64,000 nt of DNA from Diphasiastrum complanatum (lineage: Eukaryota; Streptophyta; Lycopodiopsida; Lycopodiales; Lycopodiaceae), in contig CM055101.1 in the NCBI GenBank assembly GCA_029204225.1, forward strand, positions 3,940,633-4,004,632. Direction: 5' to 3'. Positions 52,950-63,946 of the stretch are shown here, piece by piece; position 1 is the first letter of the stretch, and each line of letters opens with the position of its first letter. Under the pieces are notes generated by a model. It had not been told where the DNA came from. It did no database searches and saw nothing but the letters and a program-made list of their open reading frames with translations. The position numbers were made by a program, and so were the translations under genes.

Positions 52950-55284
52950 TTGTCCTTGTAAACTACAACATCCCTGCTTGTCTAAGTATAAAGAAGAGGC
53001 ACCTAATACTCGCCTTTCTTATCCTTGAGAGATACAAGGCAAAAAATATAGACGTGTATTTGGCTCCCTTGATAGATGAGCTAAAGATTCTATGGCAAGG
53101 AGTTCAAGTGAGCGATATATCAACACCACTGAGACAAAGAGATTTTGTGAGAAAGGAGATCTTGATGTGGACAATGCATGACTTTCCTGGCTATGGGGAA
53201 TGTTCAGGTGAGATATTCTTGTTATTGGTTTGATTCATGGTATTATATTAAATTTTATGTGCATTTACAAATTTTCTTTCAATTCGAACATTGGACCCAC
53301 GATTAAGTTGGTTGTTTTGTAACAATGTAGGGCTCCAAACTAGTGATTACAATGTGTGCCCCATTTGTGGCGAGTATTTGCAAGCACATCACTCACAACA
53401 TCTGCAAAAGATAATTTATGAAGGCCACACTCAATACCTTCCACCCGATCACCCTATGCGTGTGATGGGCTTGATGGCCAACGTCCTCATTCCATGAAGG
53501 TACAATACATATTTGGGCCACTAGTTGGTACATGTCATTTATTTATTTTATGATTACTCTCTTTATGTTTCTTCCAACGATATATAATCTGCATTAAATG
53601 TGCGTGCTTGTTTGTTAATATTGTAGGCAAGTGATTGGCTTCGGATTTGGAGATCCAATCAAGATCTAGAGTGACTCCCTCCCGGCATGAAGAGGTTATC
53701 AATATTTCATGAACTCCCATATTGGGGAGAATTGTTGATAAACCATCTTTTGGACCCGATGTACATATTCAAGAATGTTGGGAGTTGACGTAACATGTTT
53801 TTTGACTTTTTTTCCACATCAACATTGTTGATTACATTTTATAGCATGTCTTGTGATTTCAAGATGATCTCATTGTGCATATATGTATCTCAATGATCAT
53901 GACCAAATTGTTTTTTGTGCATGCAGTTTGTGATTCCTTTGGTGTTGAGAGGTTTCTTGATAGAGGAGTTAAGGAGTGCAATCTACAAAATCAGTGGTTT
54001 GGTGAGATACAGGGAATGTGCTTGCGATTCACATCATCTTTTCTTGGGGTGATTCGAGATGGTGATCTTACTAGCACGTATGTCATTGATGTTTCTCTTT
54101 CTTATGAAGATACATTTCATCCAAAGAGATACCGTTGGCATCCATTGAGGCGACAAGACAAAGCTCCATTGAGGCAGCATGTTTGATCGAGAAGCACTTT
54201 CCCACATCCATTCTCACCATTCAAATGCATCCCATTGTGCATTTGGTAGATGAGGTGGCCATTGTAGGTACATCATCTACTTGTGTCAATTGCCTATTCT
54301 TAGTCCATCCTAAACTATTGCTATTGTGGTAGTTCCCATGTTCCCTCAATAACATTGATTCATTTTTTTTACTTCAGGCACTGTCCATAGCCGTTGGATG
54401 TTTTTCTTGGAACGATTCATAAAAACATTGAAGGGCTTTGTAAGACAAAGAGAAAGGCCTGAGGGTAGCATGGCGGAAGGATCGCTAGTGCAAGAGTCCA
54501 TGGTTTACATCATGGAATTCCTTGCTCATAGTGATCCTTCTATTCCTCAAGGAAATGCAAAAGTGTATTTCGTTATACGAAGATTCCAAGGCTCGTAGAC
54601 AAACCGCTTGAGCCACTTTCAGGAGAGGGCAAAGAAGACAACCATACCCACTTGACCTCACCCTTCTACCCAAGGACATGATGCTTGATTGGCTACGTGA
54701 TGCACTTAGAGAAGCCTCGACAAACAACTAGGAAGTAACAGAGAGAGAGAGCGGGAATATTCAAGGGGGTGTGATTTACTTGTAAGCTATGATGAGTGCC
54801 ATTTCGTTCAATGCAAAAAATACAATGCACTGTGCACGCATGGACGACATTTTTGTATGGAGTGCATTGACAAAACACATATGATTGTGGATTCATGGCC
54901 AATTTTATCCAAGAGAGTGAGCAGGCACGACGAACACCAATTTATACTCTTCTCAACTTGATTATTGTGGGACAATCAATGACATCCTCGAAGTTGGATT
55001 TAGGCAATTCAGCTTTTTCATATTTGATGTCAAATGGTTTAAAGTTATTTGCAATGGTCCCAATGCAACTGTCAGGAAAGATGAGAGTGGTTATTTTGCC
55101 ATCGACCCCACCAAGCTTTGGACAGATCAAAGTGACCCATTTGTTTTTTTGCAACAATGTGAGTAGGTACATTTCTTTGATTTCTTCAAGGTGTCCATGG
55201 TCTTTTGTTGTCAATCAATCGATTTTTAATGTACTACAAAAAATGTATATTGTGTATAGTAATACACAAGCAATTGTAGTATAG
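52950..55284 (+). pseudogene. CACTA F Tnp2 transposase (TNPD-like), broken
   Basis: Transposase_21 core: LERYKAKNIDVYLAPLIDEL, MWTMHDFPGYGECS, then a clean intron (53208-53330, ..TCAG|gtgag, tgtag|GG..) joining in phase to CPICGEYLQAHHSQH, EGHTQYLPPDHPMR. Exon 3 from 53627: SIFHELPYWGELLINHLLDP, MYIFKNV. After 53926 the reading is uncertain, then the DUF4218 region (HFPTSILTIQMHPIVHLVDE; SRWMFFLERFIKTLKGFVRQ; RPEGSMAEG) and DUF4216 region (54895-55284, FSYLMSNGLKLFAMVP out of frame with FFIFDVKWFKV). The middle of the catalytic domain seems shortened and there are several frameshifts, so it is probably inactive. Confidence 0.75.
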
Positions 55285-55372
55285 CTATGGATACTAACTA
55301 TGAGTCAACGTTTATAGTAACATCGATCAGGTGGTCTTTCACCCCGATCGTTCAGATATCAGGTGGTGATAC

Positions 55373-55759
55373 GTGACTCAAGTCGCTCCTCAAAGTAGCA
55401 GAATTTTTGAAAATAGAAATGTCATGGAGGACATGGCGCTGCCAGCTGATGCACCTCATGAACAAGACCGTAATGACGGATTCAATGACACAATTTTGAA
55501 GGATGATCATGTGCAAGCTTCACAAGCTAATGATGACATTGAGTGTGATGCATCATCATCGGATGGTTCAATGACACACAACACACTTTCACGATCTCAC
55601 TCGTTGTCACCGTCACCATTAGCTTTTGAAGATCAGCTTATTAATGATGAAGCTATGGGAGATATTTGGGTAGAATTTGAGAATATAGACTCATTTGGTT
55701 TGTCGGATTTGTCGCATGATGATGCGACAAATGATAACGATGAACCACCAAATGAATGA
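55373..55759 (+). CDS. Acidic C-terminal exon or small ORF in CACTA F
   Basis: 128 codons, acidic and Ser/Asp-rich (SQANDDIECDASSSDGSMTH, EDQLINDEAMGDIWVEFENI), ending DNDEPPNE-stop. It lies just after the DUF4216 region on the same strand and inside the right subterminal region. It could be the last exon of the transposase or a separate small protein. No known domain. Confidence 0.4.
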   Translation: MTQVAPQSSRIFENRNVMEDMALPADAPHEQDRNDGFNDTILKDDHVQASQANDDIECDASSSDGSMTHNTLSRSHSLSPSPLAFEDQLINDEAMGDIWVEFENIDSFGLSDLSHDDATNDNDEPPNE

Positions 55760-56019
55760 GTGAGACAATACGATGTATTTCAATTCATTGTAATATTAAT
55801 CATATTGCTCACAGATGCAATTACACTTTATTGATTGACTAGTTGACATCAAACAAGAAGTCGATGCATGTGAGTACACAATGTGTGATCATCATTTTTT
55901 TGTGATACATAAATTTCTTTACTCACTTGTGCATATGGCAAGCAAAGTTGATAGAAAATGGAATTCAATGTGTTGATAGGTAACAAATTCCAAAAGAAAG
56001 ATCCATTTACCTCCTATTT

Positions 56020-56423
56020 TATACCGTAGTTTATACTAAGGGGCCTTATTTTCATCAGTCTCAGTATTCCCCTCAGTTAGCAGATTGTCTTGGAATGCCT
56101 CTGGCCACCTGGACTCTCTTATAACCCTCTCTATAAATGTCTCAATAACAAGCTCAAATTTGGTAGGCTTATACCAATGCCAGCCTCGGTATACTCCTCA
56201 AATTAGCTTCAGTATTCGGATGTATTTTCGAGGCCCTTTAGTGGATTTATAACCCTCTCTATATTTCTCTCTATAAATGTTACAAAACCAAGTTCAAATT
56301 TGGTAGGGCCAAATACCGGACCCGAGACTTGAGCATTCCGCTCCTCGCGCGACTCATTTTAAAAACTATTTGTCAAAGAAACGATCAAAAAAAGCCTTGG
56401 AAATCGCCCGTCCTCTTGTAGTG
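56020..56423. repeat. CACTA F right subterminal repeats and terminal inverted repeat
   Basis: Words such as TATACCGTAGTTTATAC, CCTCGGTATACTCC and a ~50-bp direct repeat (TTATAACCCTCTCTATA...TCAAATTTGGTAGG at about 56130 and 56240). It ends ...GAGGA-like, CTTGTAGTG at 56415-56423, the complement of CACTACAAG, followed by CAT. Confidence 0.8.
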
Positions 56424-56426
56424 CAT

Positions 56427-56681
56427 GTTGTCTGCCACATTACTAGGAATGATCTCGGTCATTTTGTCAGATTCACTCCCTCAGCTCTTCAGTGCCTTTA
56501 GGAGACTATTGAGGACTATATGAGCCTTTTTTTTGAAGATTCATTTTTGCTAGCTATACATGCTAAGAGAGTAACCATAATGTCTAAGAATTTCCAACTA
56601 CTGATGAGGATGCGGGAAAGATATTCCAAGTTACACACGTCTCAACCGGCTGCTCCCAGACCTAATTTGTTAGCCTATTAG
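56427..56681 (+). pseudogene. CENH3-like histone H3 variant, 3' half
   Basis: Continues in phase from 38211. VVCHITRNDLGHFVRFTPSA, LQCL, an in-frame TAG (56499-56501, probably once CAG), [40 protein letters not shown], ending TAG at 56679-56681. This is the alpha-2/alpha-3 half of the histone fold (canonical [40 protein letters not shown]). Loop 1 is one residue longer than in canonical H3, a centromeric-H3 trait. Total about 144 residues. One nonsense codon plus the CACTA insertion make it a pseudogene now. No introns are visible, so it may be a retrocopy of a CENH3-type gene. Confidence 0.85.
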
Positions 56682-57125
56682 GAGAAATATTTTCTCAAAA
56701 TGGGCCCTTTAAAAAATTTCCCTTTAGAGAGAGGTCACCTAGAGACAGAATGCAAACCGGTAACTTATGGTCATCGTTTTTTGAGTTTCCGACCTTGCTT
56801 GACATTTAATTGGTATGGTTAACTTCAAACAATAGTTAGTTAAGCATGAGATATAATAACTTCTCTTCATGCTCATTCCAAAATTCAGGACTAGACCTTT
56901 AAGATTGAAATTTTTGCTGTGCTCAATGCAAAAACTGAAGCGGGAGTAGTAGAACTTTTGAAATCATTGTATACTTATAGTGAAATATGAGGCAAGACGG
57001 TTTTTCAATGCGACATAAACATTACAAAAGTAAGGTATGCTAGATCTATTCATGTTGATTTACTATAGTTTGAAGCATTTACGGATTATAGCTTTTAACA
57101 ATGGCAATGTTCCATTGCTCTTCCT
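56682..57125. other. Spacer, no gene recognised
   Basis: AT-rich DNA between the histone end and the next coding region. It may include the histone 3' UTR. Nothing else seen. Confidence 0.5.
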
Positions 57126-57734
57126 ATGGAATGCATTCCAATTATTAAGAAAAATTCGAAAGTTGTGGAGAATGTTGCTGCAATAGTTAGAGAATTGAGA
57201 ATGAGTAATCATATGAATATAGAATTGTGGGTGGATGGATCAATTTATCCTAATGATCCAGCTACCAATTTGTGTCCAGATTTTAAGTCCGCAACTCATC
57301 TTCTCATATTTGTATGTGAAAGAAATAACGGATTACTTGGATATTGTCAAAGGTTGCATGATATTGGAATGCATAGCATATCTTGTCTTAATCAGCAATT
57401 ACAATTTGCTAATCAACAATTGCAATGTGCAAATCAACAATTGCTTTATTATGTGCAACACACTAGTGCTGAAAACAATGCACTCAAGAATGCTATGTCA
57501 GAGTTGAATGCTACAGTTACTACTCTTTGGGGATCAAACCAAGAAATGTTAGAATCCATGTCAAATTTGCGATCCGAGAGGCTAAAATTTGTTGTTGATA
57601 TAAAAGCTATCAAAAAGACAATGATGAAGAGGAAAAGAAAGAGAGTACCGATGAAAAATATTGATGACTTATCTACACAACATAGCGGTAATCAGAAAAA
57701 AAGAATTCGCACATTCAAGTATGTTTTCATATAA
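57126..57734 (+). CDS. Coiled-coil N-terminal region of transposase-like gene, copy 2
   Basis: 202 codons. The N-terminal part (VENVAAIVRELRMSNHMNIE, LWVDGSIYPNDPATNLCPDF) is unrecognised. The middle has a Gln/Asn-rich heptad-like stretch (LNQQLQFANQQLQCANQQLL) typical of coiled coils. The C-terminus is strongly basic (KKTMMKRKRKRVPMKN), possibly a nuclear localisation signal. It precedes, on the same strand, the exons of the transposase-like gene and is likely its N-terminal part. Not seen in copy 1. Confidence 0.45.
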   Translation: MECIPIIKKNSKVVENVAAIVRELRMSNHMNIELWVDGSIYPNDPATNLCPDFKSATHLLIFVCERNNGLLGYCQRLHDIGMHSISCLNQQLQFANQQLQCANQQLLYYVQHTSAENNALKNAMSELNATVTTLWGSNQEMLESMSNLRSERLKFVVDIKAIKKTMMKRKRKRVPMKNIDDLSTQHSGNQKKRIRTFKYVFI

Positions 57735-57839
57735 ACTGTTTATTTGATTTGTATATGTCATTCAAGTTTGATTTGCACTTGATAACATGGATTATTTATT
57801 TATTAGACATAATTTGAGTTTCATATGTTTGTTACAGAT

Positions 57840-59119
57840 CATGTTTGGTGATCCTATAAACTAGAAGAATATCAAGTAAATGGAAAGACCATTATTGTAA
57901 TAAAATTGGATGAATCTGAAATCATCAAAGGTCAAAAGTTGAAACGAGTGTCACTTTGATGAACAAAATTTCATATACAGATAATCAAACCATTAGTGTT
58001 CAATCGGAAAATCACATATGGTGGTTGGTGGCATTCCAGGTATACATTTCAATTTTCATTTAGAATATTGTTATTAACATTTTGTACCTTGCCAATTTTT
58101 ATTGACATGTCATGCATTATTTGCTTCTCTATAGGTTCTGAAAGAGGACCATAAAATACTTTTATGGATATTTTTAACAACAAATTATGGCAAGATTATA
58201 AAGAGACATTTGGAGAGTGAGAAATTTACAGTCGAAAACCATGGAAGTTTCCAAATTCGATGGCACCTTGTAGGAGATTTGAAAACATTAAAATGTATGT
58301 ACAATGTCTTTCATGGGGCAACATCAAAGCATCCATGTCTTTACTGCATGAAGGATTGCTACAATATGAATTTGGGATGATCAACAAACATTGGCCCAAC
58401 ACGAAAAGCTGAAGATCCAAATATGAAAAGTGTTCTGCCAATTCCATTAAAAAATGTTCACCTATGCACATTGCATGCTGAGGTTCGTATTATTGAAAAA
58501 ATTATTTACCTGCATATTCTACTAGCATGGAATCATGAACCGGAGTCTGTGGATAAAGCAACAAATAGGAGGATGGAAATAGTTCTGTCAAATGCAGGAC
58601 TACAATAAGGGAATGTCATGATTGAAAAAAGTGATAGACTCTCTGAGAAAAAAAGAAACTTTCCTAATAAGCCATCAATTGGAGGTGCTAAAGCAAGAAG
58701 ATTCTTATCCAGTCACAGATGCAAAGAATCAATTGTCAGATACGAAATTTGGAGAGAAATTGTCCAAGCCACACGAACATTGGAAGGAAGTAATCAAGTG
58801 GAAAAGGGACAAGTGTGGACCAACTTAGACAAACTCATAGGTGTTATCATGAAAGAAAACCTATCATCAGAAGATATGAGGACTTTGCAAAACCATTGCA
58901 CCACATTTGTAAAATCTGTACATGATTGTTGGGGAAAAGACAATGTTACACATTAAATGGTGCTAATCTATATCATTATCTGGTATTTATCTCATTCAAG
59001 CTTATATTTTTTTCTATTGATGTAACAAATCAAAATTCTTGTTTGCAGCACATCCTTCTTCATCATGCAACTTATTTTGCAAAGGAATATGGGAGCTTAA
59101 GTATCTGGTCATCACAAGG
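57840..59119 (+). pseudogene. Unclassified transposase-like gene, copy 2
   Basis: Exons: about 57845-58039 (broken, LEEYQVNGKTIIVIKLDESE, ending WWLVAFQ); intron 58040-58134 (gtatac...ctatag); 58135-58950 (VLKEDHKILLWIFLTTNYGK, HLVGDLKTLKCMYNVFHGAT, SKHPCLYCMKDCYNMNLG, TGA at about 58378, VHLCTLHAEVRIIEKIIYLH, NKPSIGGAKARRFLSSHRCK, VHDCWGKDN); second intron to 59048; then HILLHHATYFAKEYGSLSIW, SSQG. Cut off at about 59120, where copy 1 continues with MEKKHWQARAAF. The GDLKTL Asp, the CxxC pair and the W-S-S-Q-G-M-E-K Glu are candidates for catalytic or metal-binding residues. Family not recognised. Confidence 0.5.
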
Positions 59120-59160
59120 CATTATTTATTTAACAAGCCTATGCCCCTAGTTCTCGGATT

Positions 59161-59381
59161 TGTCAGGGCTAGGAGGTGCCAATTTGTCTTAAAAACCAGT
59201 TAAATGACAACTTTATTCACTGTAGGCCACTTTAGTGATTGAAAAGCAGTTTTGGGACTCAGCACTTAAGTTTGGGCCCAATTGCTAAAAGCCCATTCAT
59301 AAAGAGATGCACCTTTTTGGGCCTCAGCCCTCTGTAGCATTAGAAAGGGCCAGCCTCTACGTAGCACATCATTCATCTTCT

Positions 59382-59469
<88 letters not shown>

Positions 59470-60308
59470 CTTGTAGAGAGAAACTTGTGTGCAGAGAGCT
59501 TTTGGTGAGAAGGTGAAGAGAGAAGGAAGGAGAAGAAGCTGTTGTGCTTGGTGCCTCCACTCTCAGCCTCTCCCACTTTGCTATCTATTCCATTTCACTA
59601 CTATTGATTCACTGGTTTGATCTTTAGCATTGTGTTTTCACCCTTTCATTTGTGGAATCAAATTTGGTGTTGTTTGCTTTTGTAGTCTCTTATCTTGTGA
59701 TTGCAGATCCTGCTATTGTGGGACTTCATTTTGTATTTCTTTGTTGTCTGTGACATTTGTTTGCAGATTGTGGGGATTAGGAGATCACTTGTTTTTCATT
59801 AACAAATTTATTTTTGGTCTTTGCTGCCTCTAACCCTGTGGTTGCAGGTCCTGGGATTGTGTAGATTGCTCTTGTACTACTTTATTGTCTTTACCATTGT
59901 GTTGCAGACCATATCACCATCAGTAACAAATATTCCTGAAGCCTATGCAAAAGGTTTAGATGAAGATTAGGCGCTCATTCAAAATCTAACCCTGTTTTAC
60001 CTCACTCGTTAAGTGGTTTTTAGCTCATACACGAGTCATGCTTGTACGTCCTATCAGTATCTTAAAAGTCAGAGCTTACATGCGTGATCTCTTGTCCATT
60101 TCAAAGTTTATTAGGCTATCCAAAAATTGTTGGTAGACCGTTAGGAATTTGCCTTGCCGATTGCCATTAAAAGTGCCTGTGATCATGAACGGCCTTATTT
60201 TTGACTCCATACCCAATGGAGCTTGAGCTATAATTGTGGTATAGACCGACTTCCGTTAGCATTTCCTTAGATTGGCAGTCTATTTGGGGGTCGTTTTATA
60301 ATTCTTCA
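59161..60308 (+). repeat. Possible gypsy LTR with GA microsatellite
   Basis: Begins TGTCAGGGCTAGGAGG and ends near ...AATTCTTCA, followed by TGGTGCGTCTGCTGAGAGGA, which loosely resembles the TGGCGCC-type gypsy primer-binding site. A GA microsatellite occupies 59384-59465. No second copy in the window, so both ends are tentative. No coding sequence. Confidence 0.35.
59384..59465. repeat. (GA)40 microsatellite
   Basis: About 80 bp of perfect GA; the Arg-Glu and Ser-Leu open frames over it are artefacts. Confidence 0.95.
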
Positions 60309-60887
60309 GTGGTGCGTCTGCTGAGAGGAACATGAGTTCCTTTCGAATTCTTGTTTATTGTTTGAAAGTGTTTTCACACATCTCTGTTGAATTGAGCATT
60401 AACTTGCACATCCAAAAGCTCGTTTGATCCAAATTGTCCGTGAAGGTTTGAATGGCTTGCGACAATCGGAGTATTTTTTATATCAATTTTATGATTGACT
60501 CTCGAGGTCTTTTTGGATAAGGCTTGAGCACCGAAAATTGTGAGGGTAGTTAGGAATAATGGTTTGTGCAAGTAGGGTCAGTGGGCATTGTACTGAGAAC
60601 TAGACCAATATTGGACGTGTTGGAGGTTCCTTTACAAAAAAAAAAATTGATTGATTGAAAAAAATAATCATGATTCCCACATGCCTAGTGCGACGATGAT
60701 TTTTATTCTATAATGAGAATGATTTTCAAGCCATAGAAAATTTGTATAGAAATTTATTTCTTGGGAATCACCCATAGGTGAAATTTCCAATGACTATGTA
60801 AAACTTAATGATTCAATTGATGAATCGGAGTTATTAGTAGAATTCACAGAAAATCTACTATTTTTTCATGAAGAAGAATGAGATTTA

Positions 60888-62161
60888 GTGGTATGCGACT
60901 TTCTTGAAAATTTGAGTGAAGAATCTTTTGAAATATCACACTTTCACACTGATCCTAAAATAGATGATTCATATCAATGTGATCTGATTTGTGTAGAGCA
61001 CAAGGGAGACTTCACTTATGAAGTTAAAGACAATGCAACATTACAAATCAATTATTTTGTGACTATTAACCATAGTCCAATTCGGATTCAAAACCCAATT
61101 CTTGAAGTTGATGAAATCCTAGCAAGATTTGGTATTGTATCAAATGACAATCATGAACGATCCATTACCAAGGATGTGAGTATCAATACACTCATTGATA
61201 TGGTGGACAGTTCTAAAGTCCTAAAATGGATGATCAAAAGCTTGTCGAAGACGTGTCAGAACTAGGCCATCGATGCCCTAATGAACGTCTTGATCGTGCT
61301 GAAAGTGTTTCCAACTTTGAGGAGTTGGAGTACGATGTTGAAAAATCAGGAGCTAAACCTGATTGTAATATTGTGCAACTTTTATTAGTTGCTGGCGACT
61401 CCCTCTGTGTTGGACCAAAGCCTGTATACCTATTGAAGATTGATCATTATGATGGAGAGAGAGGTGATAAAGCTAATATCTTTATACGTAAATTTGTAAA
61501 CTTCTCTTTCCTAGATAGTTTCTCACAACCCGAGGATTGGAAATTGTTATTTCCATTATACCTGACCAATGAAGCTCGAGATTGGTACAACAATATTGAA
61601 ATTCGTGAAAACCATTTTCTTTCTTCATGGGATACCTTGGTAAAAGCATTCTTAGATGAGTTTTCACCCACAATGAATGTAACGGTTGCTTGTTACTATT
61701 TGGTAAATATTAGACAATGTGAAGATGAGTCTGTAGGAAGATATTCTCATAGATTTAATTGGTTTTCACAAACGCACATATCTATCTATGTGCTTCCAAT
61801 TGAATTGATATTGGATTGTTTCATAAGTGGATTGCAAATAGAGATGTGAGTCCATGTGAGACGGAAGCATCCGACTAGTTTGGATTATGCAATTGAAATT
61901 GCATCCAAATACGAAAATGCTCTAATTGATACTCGTATATCCACATTCTATAATAGCCACAATCAATCTAGAAACGATCAGTTCCTAGTTGAGTCAAGCT
62001 TGGGACCAAATGTGAAATTAGGAGTGGATTATTTCCATTGTCAGGGACATCAAGTCCATTGTGTAATATCGAAAGACCATAATTTGACTGATGGGTCGGA
62101 TGCTAACACTCGACTTGAAGATGATTGGGAATGGAAGCCAAGAGCAAAACATAAGTTTTGA
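60888..62161 (+). pseudogene. Gypsy gag
   Basis: Two overlapping frames (60888-61265, 61226-61849) and a third (61856-62161). The core matches retrotransposon gag: LLKIDHYDGERGDKANIFIR, WKLLFPLYLTNEARDWYNNI, SSWDTLVKAFLDEFSPTMNV, YSHRFNWFSQ. The N-terminal region is acidic and unrecognised. A frameshift near 61250 and a TGA after LQIEM split it. A residual protease-like stretch may follow to about 62340; RT is absent because CACTA G begins at 62357. Confidence 0.7.
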
Positions 62162-62399
62162 CCTAGGAGTTCATCTTGCCTCTAAGGTCGGAAGAATTTG
62201 ACCAACCATAATCTGACCAGTAGTATAATTACTACACTGATCATACGATCGACCGAAATCAAAGGAAGCAACATAAGCTATTGGGAATCCATCAATATTG
62301 AATTGGATTGAAGCACTAGCTACAATTAATTGTATGAGCTTTGAAAAAGGATCTACACTACAATATTCTAGAGGATTTCCGACCCTATTACCGAGGCTT

Positions 62400-62680
62400 T
62401 TATGATTTTTTTTTTCAAAAGACATCATAAACCTCGGTATACACCATGAAGTATGCCTCAAAAAGAGATCCTCAATAATTGAGGCTTCTTCATCTCATTG
62501 TTGCCTTGTTTATAGCATGGAAATACTGAGGGATACACCGGGAGCCCTTGGTATATCCCTCTAAAAATGTTGTTAGTGGCATGTCTCTACCGAGGGATAT
62601 ACCAAGGGCCATCCCTTGGTGTATCCCTCTCAAAATGGCACCCTGTTGCAAGGATTCATCTGAGGGTTACGAAAAAAAAA
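62400..62680. repeat. CACTA G subterminal repeats
   Basis: Copies of CCTCGGTATACACC, GGTATATCCCTC and GAGGGATATACC in both orientations, parallel to 38270-38545 of F. Confidence 0.75.
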
Positions 62681-62769
62681 AGATGAAGAAAACTTAACTT
62701 GAACGAATATTTATTCATACATAAATGTTCCAAGTAGAGAGAAATGTTACAAATTGGATTATTGAAATA

Positions 62770-63946
62770 CCTAATTATAATTAGACCCAACTGAGTCATC
62801 CTCATCTTGGCCATTGACGTCGCAATCGGACTCATGTAACTGCGATGCATGGGATTGAGACTGTGATACTTGCATCCAATGAAGATGATTCAGTTATCTG
62901 AGAAGTGTCATGAGAGTGAAAGTCAGACCACGTGAATGTTGTGAAGTTAACGTATATCTTGAAGCCATATATACCTCAGATCTAGAATATCCATCCGAAT
63001 CAAGGCACGAGGAAGACTTGAAGTTTGTGTTGATAGGATTTCCCATAAATTTAAATCACATCAAACAACAACGAGAGGCTTCTAAGAAGCTATAGGAGAC
63101 TTTTCCAATCGTCCTTGTGCACATTGTATGGCCTAGATTTGCCATCTCTCATTGCATCTCGGATCTTCGATTTGCAGTGGCTCATCACACCTCCCATTCG
63201 TCGTCCCATCCAAATTCGATCAAATTCCAAATCAGGGGAGGTAATTGGAAATTCTCTATACAATTGGTCAACGACATAATTCTTTCCTCGTGACTTTGTT
63301 TGCGCCAGTCCTTGAAAATGTCTATGTTGAAGACCACATGCATGAGTTACCTCATGCGAGTGAGGACGCGACCACCACGGTCATCTTCCACTATGTGCTT
63401 CTCCGCATCTATGTCATAGGATGGCAAGACATTAGTTGATGGAGAGGTGGAAAAGGGAGTGTCGAGAGGAGTGGGGGTTTGACTACAACAGGAGAAATTT
63501 GGGGAAGAGTTTGAAGGCAATCACGAGAAGGAGGCGGAAAAGGGAGTGTCAAGAGGAGTGGGGGTTTGACTACAACAGGAGAAATTTGGGGAAGAGTTTG
63601 AAGGCAATCACGAGAAGAGTGAGGAGGGGTATGAAGAGGAGAAGGTTGGGGAAGAATTTGAGTGAGACTGTAACCAACAGGGCTTGAATGGGAGAGAAAA
63701 TGGGTGGAGTGGCCTGGCAAGAGGAATCACGGTGCCATGGAGACCCCATAGAGACGTGGGTACCGAAGAAAGAAAAATGTGAGGAGAGAGTGTGGGGGTG
63801 TTGGGATAATCAGGTGTGACAAATGCATGAGTCATAGTATCACACGTCATCCACATTGCTTCATGGGTTAGGGTTTCTTGAAGTAATAAATCCCTACAAC
63901 GAGGCTTGCTAGCAGGACGTCCGGGACTCGAGGCCACATGAAGCAT
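62770..63946 (-). pseudogene. CACTA G accessory gene (Transposase_24/TNPA-like)
   Basis: Homologue of 51604-52941. 63946-63409 (two frames) carries the Pro-rich region (PSPLHTPPHSSRDCLQTLPQ) with an 87-bp in-frame tandem duplication. Then 63300-63110 matches the KDWRKQ/IRD-like segment. About 63100-63030 is the KQQREASKKL segment, but inverted to the plus strand as in the left part of F; then 63000-62770 gives the C-terminal pieces (FDSDGYSRSEVY-like and the acidic tail). The inversion breaks the gene. Confidence 0.6.
63443..63616. repeat. 87-bp tandem duplication
   Basis: Two near-identical 87-bp units (AAAAGGGAGTGTC.. starting at 63451 and 63538). 87 is a multiple of three, so 29 residues are repeated in frame in the Pro-rich protein. 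F has only one unit here. Confidence 0.9.

Larger units (their letters stand above)
38212..56423 (+). mobile_element. CACTA (En/Spm) element F, host of nested insertions
   Basis: Ends: left CGCTACAACATTTTGGAGGA (a mutated CACTACAA), right, read inward on the minus strand, CACTACAAGAGGACGGGCGA. The 3-bp target duplication CAT (38209-38211, 56424-56426) is the size expected for CACTA. Removing the nested gypsy E leaves about 5.9 kb with subterminal repeat regions at both ends, a minus-strand accessory gene and a plus-strand Tnp2 transposase gene. The histone reading frame is continuous across the empty site, which independently confirms both ends. Confidence 0.9.

Noticed and set aside
59307-59576. 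Overlapping Arg-Glu and Ser-Leu open frames
   Set aside because: Low-complexity reading of the (GA)40 tract.
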